From Solwaraspora sp. WMMA2056 (GTDB lineage: Bacteria > Actinomycetota > Actinomycetes > Mycobacteriales > Micromonosporaceae), in the NCBI RefSeq assembly GCF_030345095.1, contig NZ_CP128360.1, forward strand, positions 4,216,001-4,280,000: DNA of 64,000 nucleotides. The letters run 5' to 3'. Positions 57,402 to 64,000 of the stretch are shown here, piece by piece; the stretch's first letter is position 1, and every line of letters begins with the position of its first letter. The translations under genes and the position numbers were made by a program. The notes below the pieces were generated by a model. It was given only the letters and a program-made list of their open reading frames with translations. It was not told the origin of the DNA and made no database searches.

Positions 57402-58280
57402 TCAGCCCTTGACGGCACCCTGCAGGCCACCGACGATCTGCTTCTCGGCGATCGTGAAGAAGACCAGCGCCGGCAGCATCGCCATCGAGGTGAAGGCGAG
57501 GATTCCGGCGGTGTCGGAGGTGTACTGGCTGGAGAAGTTTTGCACGCCCAGCGGAAGGGTGTGCAGGTCGGCGTCACCGAGGACGAGCAACGGCAGAAGG
57601 AACGCGTTCCAACTTGTCACGAACGCGAGGATCCCGACCGTGACGAGCGCGGGTCGGGACAACGGCAGCATGATCCGCCAGAGGAAGCCGAGCCGTCCGG
57701 TGCCGTCGATCGCTGCGGCGTCCTCCAACTCCTTGGGTACGGCGGTCAGGAAGGGACGCAGGATCACGATCGTCAGCGGTAGCGCGAAGGCGATCTGCGG
57801 CAGGATGACCGCGAAGTAGGAGTTGATCAGCGCCATGTCCCGCAGCATCAGGTAGAGCGGCAGGATCGCCGCCCCGGCGGGAAACAGCAGGCCGAGGGTG
57901 AAGAAGGTGTAGAGCAGCTCCCGGCCCCGGAACGTGTACCGGGCGAGCACGAACGCGGCACAGAGTCCGAGCGTCACGACCCCGAGCGTCGTACCGAAGG
58001 CGACCACCGCGCTGTTGAACGCCTGCTGCCAGAAGCCGCTCTGGGTCAGCACCCGTACGTAGTTCTCGCCGACCCATGGATCGGGCAGCGCGGCCGGGTC
58101 GGCGACGATCTGTGGCGTGGTCCGGAAACCTCCGATGATCACGTAGATCACCGGCGCGATCGACGCACCGACGACCACGAGGGCCAGTGCGTAGGTCAGC
58201 GGGCTGCCCCACGACGAGTCCCGGCGGCGGACGTTCCGGCGGCGCCTGGTGGGCGGCGCGGCGACAGCGGTCGCGGTCAC
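57402..58280 (-). CDS. carbohydrate ABC transporter permease, MalG-like
   Basis: A 292-residue permease of the MalG family with six membrane helices. The EAA loop is ELEDAAAIDGTGRLGFLWRIMLPLSRPAL. It is intact and follows the damaged MalF gene by one base. Without a whole MalF partner it probably cannot form a channel. The start is GTG 58280. Confidence 0.9.
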   Translation of the reverse strand: MTATAVAAPPTRRRRNVRRRDSSWGSPLTYALALVVVGASIAPVIYVIIGGFRTTPQIVADPAALPDPWVGENYVRVLTQSGFWQQAFNSAVVAFGTTLGVVTLGLCAAFVLARYTFRGRELLYTFFTLGLLFPAGAAILPLYLMLRDMALINSYFAVILPQIAFALPLTIVILRPFLTAVPKELEDAAAIDGTGRLGFLWRIMLPLSRPALVTVGILAFVTSWNAFLLPLLVLGDADLHTLPLGVQNFSSQYTSDTAGILAFTSMAMLPALVFFTIAEKQIVGGLQGAVKG

Positions 58281-58281
58281 G

Positions 58282-58872
58282 TCAGCCCCTCCTTCCGGTC
58301 ACTGCGCCCTCGATGTCCCGGCGGAGGAGGAACCGCTGGAACAGCAGCGCTGCGATGAACGAGATCACGAACAGAATCACGGCGATCGCGTTGCCGTAGC
58401 CCCACAGTCGCGCGAAGAAGCCGTTGTCCACCATGTAGGTCGCCATCGTGGCCGAGGCGCCCAGCGATCGTACGGCGGGCACGGAGGTCACCCAGATGAC
58501 GTCGAAGACCTGCAACGAGCCGATCATCGACAGGAACATCCAGATCCGGATCGTCGGCCCGAGTAGCGGCAGGGTGATGTGCCGTTGGATCTGCCACCAG
58601 CTGGCGCCGTCGATCTCGGCCGCCTCGGTCAGCTCCGGCGGTACGTTGGACAGTCCGGCGAGCAGCAGGATGATCGCGAAGCCGACGTACTTCCAGGTGA
58701 GGACGAACAGCAGGGTCCAGATGACGATGTCGAGGTCGGCCAGCCAGGGTCGCACCAGGCCGCCCAGTCCGATCGACCGCAGCAGCGCGTCCGTCGTACC
58801 CCCGCCGGTCAGCAGCAGCTTCCACATGATGCCCGCGGTGACCTCGGCGAGCACGTAGGGGACGAAACGTTG
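58282..58872 (-). pseudogene. 3' remnant of a MalF-like sugar permease gene
   Basis: About 195 codons encode the last four helices of a MalF-type permease, starting RFVPYVLAEVTAGIMW and including the EAA loop ELTEAAEIDGASWWQIQRHITLPLLG. The normal N-terminal ~90 residues are missing. At about 58871 the coding frame changes into the binding-protein reading frame, which marks a deletion junction. An ORF reaching 58938 exists, but its first 23 residues are out-of-frame binding-protein sequence. Confidence 0.85.
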
Positions 58873-59417
58873 AGCTCGTCCAACGTGGTCGGGGGAGCGG
58901 TGATGCCGGCCTGGGCGAACAGGTCCTTGTTGTACCACATGCCTTCGATGCCCATCCGGTACGGCAGACCGTACTGCCGGCCGTCGGCCTGCCAGATCTC
59001 CACTGACGAGCCGATCCGGGCGACCTCGTCCTGGACCTGGTCGGTGATGTCCTTCAGGTAGTCGGCTTCCGCCTGTTCCCGCAGCTCACCGCCGCCCCAG
59101 GCCTGGAAGATGTCTGGCGGGTCGTTGCTCAGCAGCGCGGCGGGCAGCCGGGTGCGCTGGAGTTGGTTGGTCTCGATCCCCTCGATCTCGATCGTGACCG
59201 TTGGGTGCAGCGCGGAGAAGTCCTTGGCGACCTTCTCCCAGTATTCCTTGCCGGCGCCGTCCTGCGAGGCGTTGTGCCACCAGGTCAGGGTGACCGGGTT
59301 TTCGTACAGTTCACCGGCAGCCTCGCTGCTGTCGTCGCCGCTGCTGCAGCCGGTGGCTAGAAGGGTGCTGGTCAGAAAGAGCGCTAGGACGGCGCCAGCG
59401 CGGCGCGTTATCGCCAT
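58870..59417 (-). pseudogene. 5' remnant of a sugar-binding lipoprotein gene
   Basis: The first ~180 residues of an ABC sugar-binding protein are present: lipoprotein signal with lipobox LATGC, VTLTWWHNASQDGAG, AALLSNDPPDIFQAWGGGE, and YGLPYRMGIEGMWYNKDLF. The sequence ends at TTLDELN and then reads out of frame through permease DNA to a stop at 58809. About 250 residues are missing. The ATG has GAGGAG upstream, so a truncated product may still be made. Confidence 0.87.
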
Positions 59418-59466
59418 TGGGGGTCTCCTCGACTGGTCAGTCGGGTGCTTGGCCTGACGGGGAGTT

Positions 59467-59480
59467 TTACAGCGATGTAA
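59467..59480. promoter_or_regulatory. candidate LacI operator TTACAGCGATGTAA
   Basis: A palindrome with a central CG and 5-bp TTACA/TGTAA arms, 50 bp upstream of the binding-protein start. It suits repression of the sugar operon by the divergent LacI protein. Confidence 0.5.
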
Positions 59481-59490
59481 CGCGGTGTCA

Positions 59491-59502
59491 ATCGATATCG
59501 AT
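59491..59502. promoter_or_regulatory. candidate operator ATCGATATCGAT
   Basis: A perfect 12-bp palindrome in the same divergent spacer. A weaker CG-centred site (GATAACGTTTTC, 59500-59511) overlaps its right side. Together with 59467-59480 it could give cooperative LacI-type repression. Confidence 0.4.
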
Positions 59503-59520
59503 AACGTTTTCGACTCGGCG

Positions 59521-59549
59521 GTGACGGGCCGCCGCCGGCCCCCTATCAT
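59521..59549 (+). promoter_or_regulatory. candidate lacI-family gene promoter
   Basis: GTGACG (59521-59526), a 17-bp spacer and TATCAT (59544-59549) would start transcription at about 59556, right at the GTG 59557 start, so the message may be leaderless. Confidence 0.35.
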
Positions 59550-59556
59550 CGTCGAC

Positions 59557-60639
59557 GTGGAGTTCCCGCAGCGTGTGAAGATGTCGGACGTAGCCCGGGC
59601 GGCCGGCGTCTCGGTGGCGACCGTGTCGAAGGTCGTCAACGGCCGGTACGGCGTCGCGCAGGCGACCGTCGAGCGGGTGCGGCGGGTCATCCATCAGCTC
59701 GGCTACGAGGCGAGCCTGGGGGCGCAGAGCCTGCGCAGCCACCGGACCAACGTGCTGGGCATCCTGGTGGCCGAGTTCGAACCGTTCTCCACCGAGCTGC
59801 TGAAGGGGGCCTCCAAGGAGGTCGCCGGCACCGGCTACCAGCTGCTGGCGTACTCCGGCGGCGACGGCGACGGCGCGGCCATCGGCTGGGAGCGTCGCTC
59901 GCTGGCCCGGCTGTCCGGCACCCTCATCGACGGCGCCGTGGTCGTCACCCCGACCGTGGTGGAGACCAAGCAGGGCTTCCACGTCGTCGCGGTGGACCCG
60001 CACACGGGCCCGTCCGGCCTGCCCACCGTCGACTCGGACAACTTCGCCGGGGCGATCCTCGCGACGAACTACCTGCTGGCCCTCGGGCACCGTCGGATCG
60101 GGCACATCAGCGGTCGGGCGGACCTGGAGTCGGCGCGACTGCGGGAGGCGGGCTTCCGCCAGGCCATGGCCGACGCGGGTGTGCCGGTCGACGACGCCCT
60201 CGTGCGGGTCGGTGGCTTCCGGATCGAGAGCGCCGCCGGCACCGTCGCGGAACTGCTCGCGTTGCCGGAGCCACCGACGGCGATCTTCGCCGGTAACGAC
60301 CTGTCCGCGATCTCGACGCTGAACGTCGCCCGCGAGATGGGACTGAGCGTCCCCGACGACCTGTCGGTCATCGGGTTCGACAACATCCCGGAGTCCGCGC
60401 TGGTCAACCCGCCGCTGACCACGATCACGCAGCCCCTGCAGCGGATGGGTGCCGAAGCGTTGCGGCTGCTGGTGGACCTGATCGCCGGGGTGGAGCGCGA
60501 CACCCACATCCGGCTGCCCACCGAGCTGGTGGTGCGCGCGTCGTGCCGCCCCTACCGTCCGCCGGTCGGCGAGGGCGCCCTGGCGGCGGTGCCGGCCCCG
60601 GCCGTGCCTGCTGCCGCCCCGGCGGTGCCGGCCCCTTGA
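59557..60639 (+). CDS. LacI-family transcriptional regulator
   Basis: A 360-residue LacI-type repressor. The N-terminal HTH and hinge are MSDVARAAGVSVATVSKVVNGRYGVAQ split by the usual turn, then a periplasmic-binding-protein-like effector domain with VDSDNFAGAILATNYLLALGHRRIGHI and VPDDLSVIGFDNIPES. The C-terminal 30 residues are an Ala/Pro/Val tail. The start is uncertain: GTG 59557 suits a leaderless message, GTG 59575 and ATG 59581 are alternatives, and the longer GTG 59485 frame would overlap operators. It is divergent from the sugar transporter/GH3 operon and is likely its regulator. Confidence 0.88.
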   Translation: MEFPQRVKMSDVARAAGVSVATVSKVVNGRYGVAQATVERVRRVIHQLGYEASLGAQSLRSHRTNVLGILVAEFEPFSTELLKGASKEVAGTGYQLLAYSGGDGDGAAIGWERRSLARLSGTLIDGAVVVTPTVVETKQGFHVVAVDPHTGPSGLPTVDSDNFAGAILATNYLLALGHRRIGHISGRADLESARLREAGFRQAMADAGVPVDDALVRVGGFRIESAAGTVAELLALPEPPTAIFAGNDLSAISTLNVAREMGLSVPDDLSVIGFDNIPESALVNPPLTTITQPLQRMGAEALRLLVDLIAGVERDTHIRLPTELVVRASCRPYRPPVGEGALAAVPAPAVPAAAPAVPAP

Positions 60640-60953
60640 CCGCGCCGGTACCGCGCTCGTAGCCACGCGGGGTCTGATGAAACGTTTCACGGCACGCCTC
60701 CGGACCGGCGAGTCCGCGGCAGGAACCTGTCGACCGATCCTCTGATGCGGGGCCCGGCTGGTGCACGACACCCAACGGATCACGTGCTGCCGGCCGCGAG
60801 ACGGATCCGTACCGGGCAGGCTGATTCGATAGACTGACCGGCGATCGTGGTGTCGGCCTCGGCGGGCCGGTGCCGGTGTCCACCCCCTGCGGCTGCGTTC
60901 CGGTCCTCGGCGAGCCGGGTGCATGCCGTCACCACCAGCCAAGGAGCACCTTC
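60640..60953. other. intergenic region, no gene seen
   Basis: A 314-bp gap downstream of the LacI gene. It contains the LacI-type operator at 60678-60689 (separate entry) and a possible -10 TAGACT near 60830, but no clear gene or terminator. Confidence 0.5.
60678..60689. promoter_or_regulatory. perfect LacI-type operator TGAAACGTTTCA
   Basis: A perfect 12-bp CG-centred palindrome that matches the common LacI/GalR-family consensus. It lies 39 bp after the LacI gene and about 265 bp before the next start, so its target gene is unclear; it may mark the remains of an older promoter. Confidence 0.6.
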
Positions 60954-61028
60954 GTGCCAGCAGCTCGCCGATTCCGCGACCGCCGCGACCGTGCCGACGG
61001 TCATCTGCCGGGAGGTGCCGCGCGATGA
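60954..61028 (+). CDS. 24-residue leader ORF
   Basis: GTG 60954 follows a strong AAGGAG seven bases upstream. It encodes an Arg-rich 24-residue peptide (PAARRFRDRRDRADG then HLPGGAAR). Its TGA overlaps the ATG of the next gene (ATGA at 61025-61028). It is most likely a coupling leader; the peptide itself may have no role. Confidence 0.45.
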   Translation: MPAARRFRDRRDRADGHLPGGAAR

Positions 61029-61753
61029 GCAATCGGACCCGCCCCCGACGCCCTGCCGCCGCGTCCCGCCCCACCGGCGCATCGAGGTCCCGGCCGGTCC
61101 CGGTATCGGGGTCCGGCCGGTTCGCCGTGCCGGTCCGGCGTATCGCTCCCGTGGCGATCGCGTTCGCGCTCGGTGCCCTGCTCGCCGGTCCGGTCGGCGC
61201 CGTCACCGCCGACAAGGGTCCGCCGGCAGACGATCCGGTCGCCGTGCTGCGGGCGCAGGAGGCCGAACGCAACGCGGCGCAGATCGTCGAGCTGACCTCG
61301 CTGGCCCGGCAGATCCAGGGGAGTCTCGTTCCGGTGCTCGACGGGTTGGCCGAGGCGGTGCCTCCAGGAGCGCCTCCAGGTCCGCCCGCCAGCCAGTCCG
61401 ATGTGGAATCGTGGCAGGTGGTCACCGGCGACACGGTCGCCGTGTTCGCCAATCCGCCGTCCGGCGGCACCGGGGTCAACATCGCCCGCTCCGGCCTGGC
61501 CGCCTCGGTGCGCGCCCTCGACGCCGCCGTCGACACCTACGCGGCGGCGCTGGCCCAGCCGTCGGACGCCCGGGGCACACTGCTGGAGCTCGCCGGCCGC
61601 CAACGCGACATCGCCGTCGCCACCTGGTCGAGTGCGGCCACCCAGCTCGACGTACTCAACGTCGACGCCGGCAACGGCCACGTGCACGTCTTCCTGCCGT
61701 CGACGCCGGGGCAGGGCGCGTTGACCGCCGACGGCGCACCCGAGGGAGAGTGA
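61025..61753 (+). CDS. hypothetical membrane-anchored or exported protein
   Basis: A 242-residue protein I do not recognise. A basic Arg/Pro/Ser-rich N terminus (residues 1-38) is followed by one hydrophobic helix PVAIAFALGALLAGPVGAV, then a soluble part rich in Ala (LRAQEAERNAAQIVELTSLARQIQ, LRALDAAVDTYAAAL, HVHVFLPS). The region 55-85 can form a short coiled coil. ATG 61025 has GGGAGG and overlaps the leader ORF stop. The likely place is the membrane with the soluble part outside. No enzyme motif was seen. Confidence 0.75.
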   Translation: MSNRTRPRRPAAASRPTGASRSRPVPVSGSGRFAVPVRRIAPVAIAFALGALLAGPVGAVTADKGPPADDPVAVLRAQEAERNAAQIVELTSLARQIQGSLVPVLDGLAEAVPPGAPPGPPASQSDVESWQVVTGDTVAVFANPPSGGTGVNIARSGLAASVRALDAAVDTYAAALAQPSDARGTLLELAGRQRDIAVATWSSAATQLDVLNVDAGNGHVHVFLPSTPGQGALTADGAPEGE

Positions 61754-61871
61754 CGTGGCCAGGACATCGCGCTTGCCCCTATGGTGTTTCCGGCCGGCAG
61801 GCGCGATGGTGGTCCTGTCGGGAGTCGCATCCGCGACGCGTGGATCGTAGGCCTACCGGAGGGTCGATCGG

Positions 61872-64000
61872 GTGTTCAGCCGTATTGCCATCGTCAACCG
61901 TGGAGAAGCCGCGATGCGGCTCATCCATGCCGTCCGGGAGTTGGCCGCCGAGACGGGGGCGAGAGTCGAGACCGTCGCCCTCTACACCGATGTCGACCGT
62001 ACCGCGACGTTCGTCCGCGAAGCGGACATCGCCTACGATCTCGGGCCGGCGTCCGCCCGTCCGTACCTCGACCTGGCAGTCCTGGAGCGCGCCCTCGTGG
62101 CGACCGGTGCCGACGCGGCGTGGGTCGGCTGGGGGTTCGTCGCGGAGTCCCCGGCGTTCGCTGAACTGTGCGAGAAGACCGGTGTCACCTTCATCGGGCC
62201 GAGCGCCCACGCCATGCGCCAACTCGGCGACAAGATCGGCGCGAAGCTGATCGCCGAGGAGGTCGGCGTGTCGGTCGCGCCGTGGAGCCGGGGTGCGGTC
62301 GAGACCCTGGACGCCGCGCTGACGGCGGCGAGCGACATCGGCTACCCGCTGATGCTGAAGGCGACCGCCGGCGGCGGCGGTCGCGGCATCCGGGTGGTCA
62401 CCAACGAAGCCGAACTCGCCGACGCGTACGAACGCACCAGCCAGGAGGCGGCCCGGGCGTTCGGCAGCGGGGTCGTCTTCCTGGAACGCCTGGTCACCGG
62501 TGCCCGACACGTGGAGGTCCAGGTGATCGCCGACGGCCAGGGCACCGCCTGGGCGCTCGGGGTCCGCGACTGCTCGGTGCAGCGGCGCAACCAGAAGGTC
62601 ATCGAGGAGTCGGCCTCGCCGGTGCTCGACCCGGCGCAGGCCGCCGACCTCAAGGCATCGGCCGAACGGCTGGCCGTCGCGGTCGGCTACCGGGGCGCGG
62701 CGACCGTGGAGTTCCTCTACCACCCGGGTGACCGCATGTTCGCGTTCCTCGAGGTCAACACCCGGCTGCAGGTCGAGCATCCGATCACCGAGGCGACCAC
62801 CGGGTTCGACCTGGTCAAGGCGCAGCTGCACGTGGCTTCGGGTGGACGCCTCGAGGGTGGGCCGCCGCCCGAGCGCGGGCACGCCGTCGAGGCCCGGCTC
62901 AACGCCGAGGACCCCGACCGCGACTTCGCGCCGTCACCCGGCCGGATCGCCCGGCTGGACCTGCCCTCCGGGCCGGGTATCCGGGTGGACACCGGGGTCA
63001 GTGAGGGCGACACCATTCCTGCGGCCTTCGACTCCATGATCGCAAAGATCATCGCGTACGGACGGGACCGCGACGAGGCACTCGGCCGGCTGCGTCGGGC
63101 GATGGCGAACACCACCGTGATCATCGAAGGCGGTGCGACGAACAAGAGCTTCGTGCTCGACCTGCTCGACCAGCCCGAGGTGATCGACGCCAGCGCCGAC
63201 ACCGGCTGGATCGACCGGGTCCGCGGCGAGGGTCGGCTCGTCTCGCACCGGCACGTCGCCGTCGCGCTCGCCGCCGCCGCGATCGAGGGCTACGAGGCCG
63301 ACGAGCAGGTCGAGCGGCAACGCCTGCTGTCCACCGCGTCCGGCGGCCGCCCCCAGGTGCAGCACGCCAGCGGCCGACCGGTCGACCTCAAACTGCGGGG
63401 TGTCGGCTACCGGGTACGGGTGGCCCGGACCGGTGCGTACCGGTTCCGCGTCGGTATCGAAGCGGGCGACGCCGTGCACAGCGCCGACGTCGAGCTGGAC
63501 CGCTTCGACCGGCACACCGGGCAGATCGTCGTCAACGGCAGCCGCCACCGCCTGGCCACCGGCACCCACGGGCCCGTTCACCTGGTCGAGGTCGACGGAG
63601 TGACCCACCGGGTCAGCCGCGACGAGGGTGGGGTCCTGCGAGCCCCGATGCCCGCGCTGGTCGTCGCCACCCCGGCGCAGGTCGGCGCCGAGGTCGAGCC
63701 AGGGGCACCGGTGCTGGTCCTGGAAGCCATGAAGATGGAGACGGTCCTGCGGGCACCGTTTACGGCCGTGCTGAAGGAACTGGCCGTTTCGGTGGGCAAC
63801 CAGGTCGAGGCCGGCGCGCCGCTGCTGCGCCTGGAACCGGTGGCCGACGGCGACGCCACGGCGGCCGGGCCGGCCGCCGCGCCCGTCGAACTGGACATGC
63901 CCGCCGCGACCGGGGCGACCCCGGCACCGCAGCGTGCCCGGCGCGGCCAGGAAGACCTGCGCGGTCTGCTGCTCGGCTTCGACGTCGACCCGCACGACGA
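61872..64000 (+). CDS. acyl-CoA carboxylase, biotin carboxylase and BCCP domains (runs off window)
   Basis: At least 709 residues, open to the right edge. The N-terminal biotin carboxylase domain (about 1-445) has VNRGEAAMRLI, KATAGGGGRGIR (ATP-grasp glycine loop), FLEVNTRLQVEHPITEATTG and the RLNAEDP motif. After a linker domain comes biotinyl carrier sequence VLEAMKMETVL with the biotin Lys at about residue 621. A further hydrophilic stretch ends the window. Actinobacterial members with this opening are long single proteins with a carboxyltransferase part after BCCP; that part would lie beyond the edge. It carboxylates acetyl- or propionyl-CoA type substrates. GTG 61872 has no strong ribosome site. 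Confidence 0.92.
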   Translation, partial: MFSRIAIVNRGEAAMRLIHAVRELAAETGARVETVALYTDVDRTATFVREADIAYDLGPASARPYLDLAVLERALVATGADAAWVGWGFVAESPAFAELCEKTGVTFIGPSAHAMRQLGDKIGAKLIAEEVGVSVAPWSRGAVETLDAALTAASDIGYPLMLKATAGGGGRGIRVVTNEAELADAYERTSQEAARAFGSGVVFLERLVTGARHVEVQVIADGQGTAWALGVRDCSVQRRNQKVIEESASPVLDPAQAADLKASAERLAVAVGYRGAATVEFLYHPGDRMFAFLEVNTRLQVEHPITEATTGFDLVKAQLHVASGGRLEGGPPPERGHAVEARLNAEDPDRDFAPSPGRIARLDLPSGPGIRVDTGVSEGDTIPAAFDSMIAKIIAYGRDRDEALGRLRRAMANTTVIIEGGATNKSFVLDLLDQPEVIDASADTGWIDRVRGEGRLVSHRHVAVALAAAAIEGYEADEQVERQRLLSTASGGRPQVQHASGRPVDLKLRGVGYRVRVARTGAYRFRVGIEAGDAVHSADVELDRFDRHTGQIVVNGSRHRLATGTHGPVHLVEVDGVTHRVSRDEGGVLRAPMPALVVATPAQVGAEVEPGAPVLVLEAMKMETVLRAPFTAVLKELAVSVGNQVEAGAPLLRLEPVADGDATAAGPAAAPVELDMPAATGATPAPQRARRGQEDLRGLLLGFDVDPHD

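Noticed and set aside
58282-58938. Intact short 218-residue permease
   Set aside because: The first 23 residues are binding-protein sequence in the wrong frame and the family N terminus is missing. It is a deletion product.
1-64000. tRNA or rRNA genes
   Set aside because: No cloverleaf-like sequence with a CCA-proximal TTC loop or rRNA-like stretch was noticed on either strand. This was a reading by eye, so a tRNA scan could still find one.

Overview
The window is high-GC DNA from an actinomycete. Codons are strongly G/C-ending, GTG starts are common, and neighbouring genes are often joined by ATGA/GTGA overlaps. The gene families (ECF42-type sigma factor, YwiC-like protein, large fused acyl-CoA carboxylase, IS701 and IS605 elements) fit Micromonosporaceae or a close relative. 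That placement is inferred, not proven.

Region 1 (1-16.3 kb) is a surface-polysaccharide locus. It encodes nucleotide-sugar enzymes (a WecB-type 2-epimerase, a CapE/FlaA1-type dehydratase, an RmlD/WbvR-type reductase and a WbpP-type epimerase), five GT4-like glycosyltransferases including a WbuB-like one, a Wzx-type flippase, a Wzy/ligase-type membrane protein, two hexapeptide acyltransferases and a 674-residue protein I do not recognise. The 2-epimerase, dehydratase and reductase together would make a UDP-2-acetamido-2,6-dideoxy-L-hexose, with the WbuB-like enzyme as its likely transferase. A five-copy 22-bp tandem repeat separates two convergent transcription units.

Region 2 (16.4-22.5 kb) looks like a damaged nitric-oxide/redox locus: a cysteine-containing HTH regulator, a ywiC-like gene, a stub of a probable cupin gene and an intact flavohaemoglobin. 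The ywiC-like gene is split by an IS200/IS605 element, and the tnpB gene of that element is itself split by an IS701-family element with perfect 22-bp ends and a GTAA target duplication.

Region 3 (22.8-32.7 kb) starts with a DGPF/YCII protein plus ECF42-type sigma pair. It continues with oxidative tailoring genes: a P450, two alpha/beta epoxide hydrolases, an FAD-dependent monooxygenase/epoxidase, an acyl-CoA-dehydrogenase-fold hydroxylase, an ABM-like protein and an SDR. The two epoxide hydrolase genes share an identical 515-bp 5' segment and then diverge just before the catalytic nucleophile.

Region 4 (32.7-42.7 kb) holds two GT2 glycosyltransferases flanking a translationally coupled pair of ABC exporter half-transporters, a DUF899 protein, and a secreted PA14/sorbosone-dehydrogenase/CBM/DUF1080 protein.

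Region 5 (42.9-54.9 kb) looks like uptake and breakdown of a small aromatic or related acid: an NMT1/SsuABC-type importer, PaaX, MarR and IclR regulators, an acyl-CoA ligase, a MaoC protein, an amidohydrolase, an SDR, and a VanA/VanB-type Rieske oxygenase with a small Cys-containing protein encoded between the two subunits.

Region 6 (55-60.6 kb) is a LacI-regulated sugar-uptake and GH3 glycosidase operon. An internal deletion has fused the front of its binding-protein gene to the back of its first permease gene. Region 7 (60.9 kb to the end) has a small anchored protein preceded by a 24-codon leader ORF, then a biotin carboxylase/BCCP protein that runs off the window.
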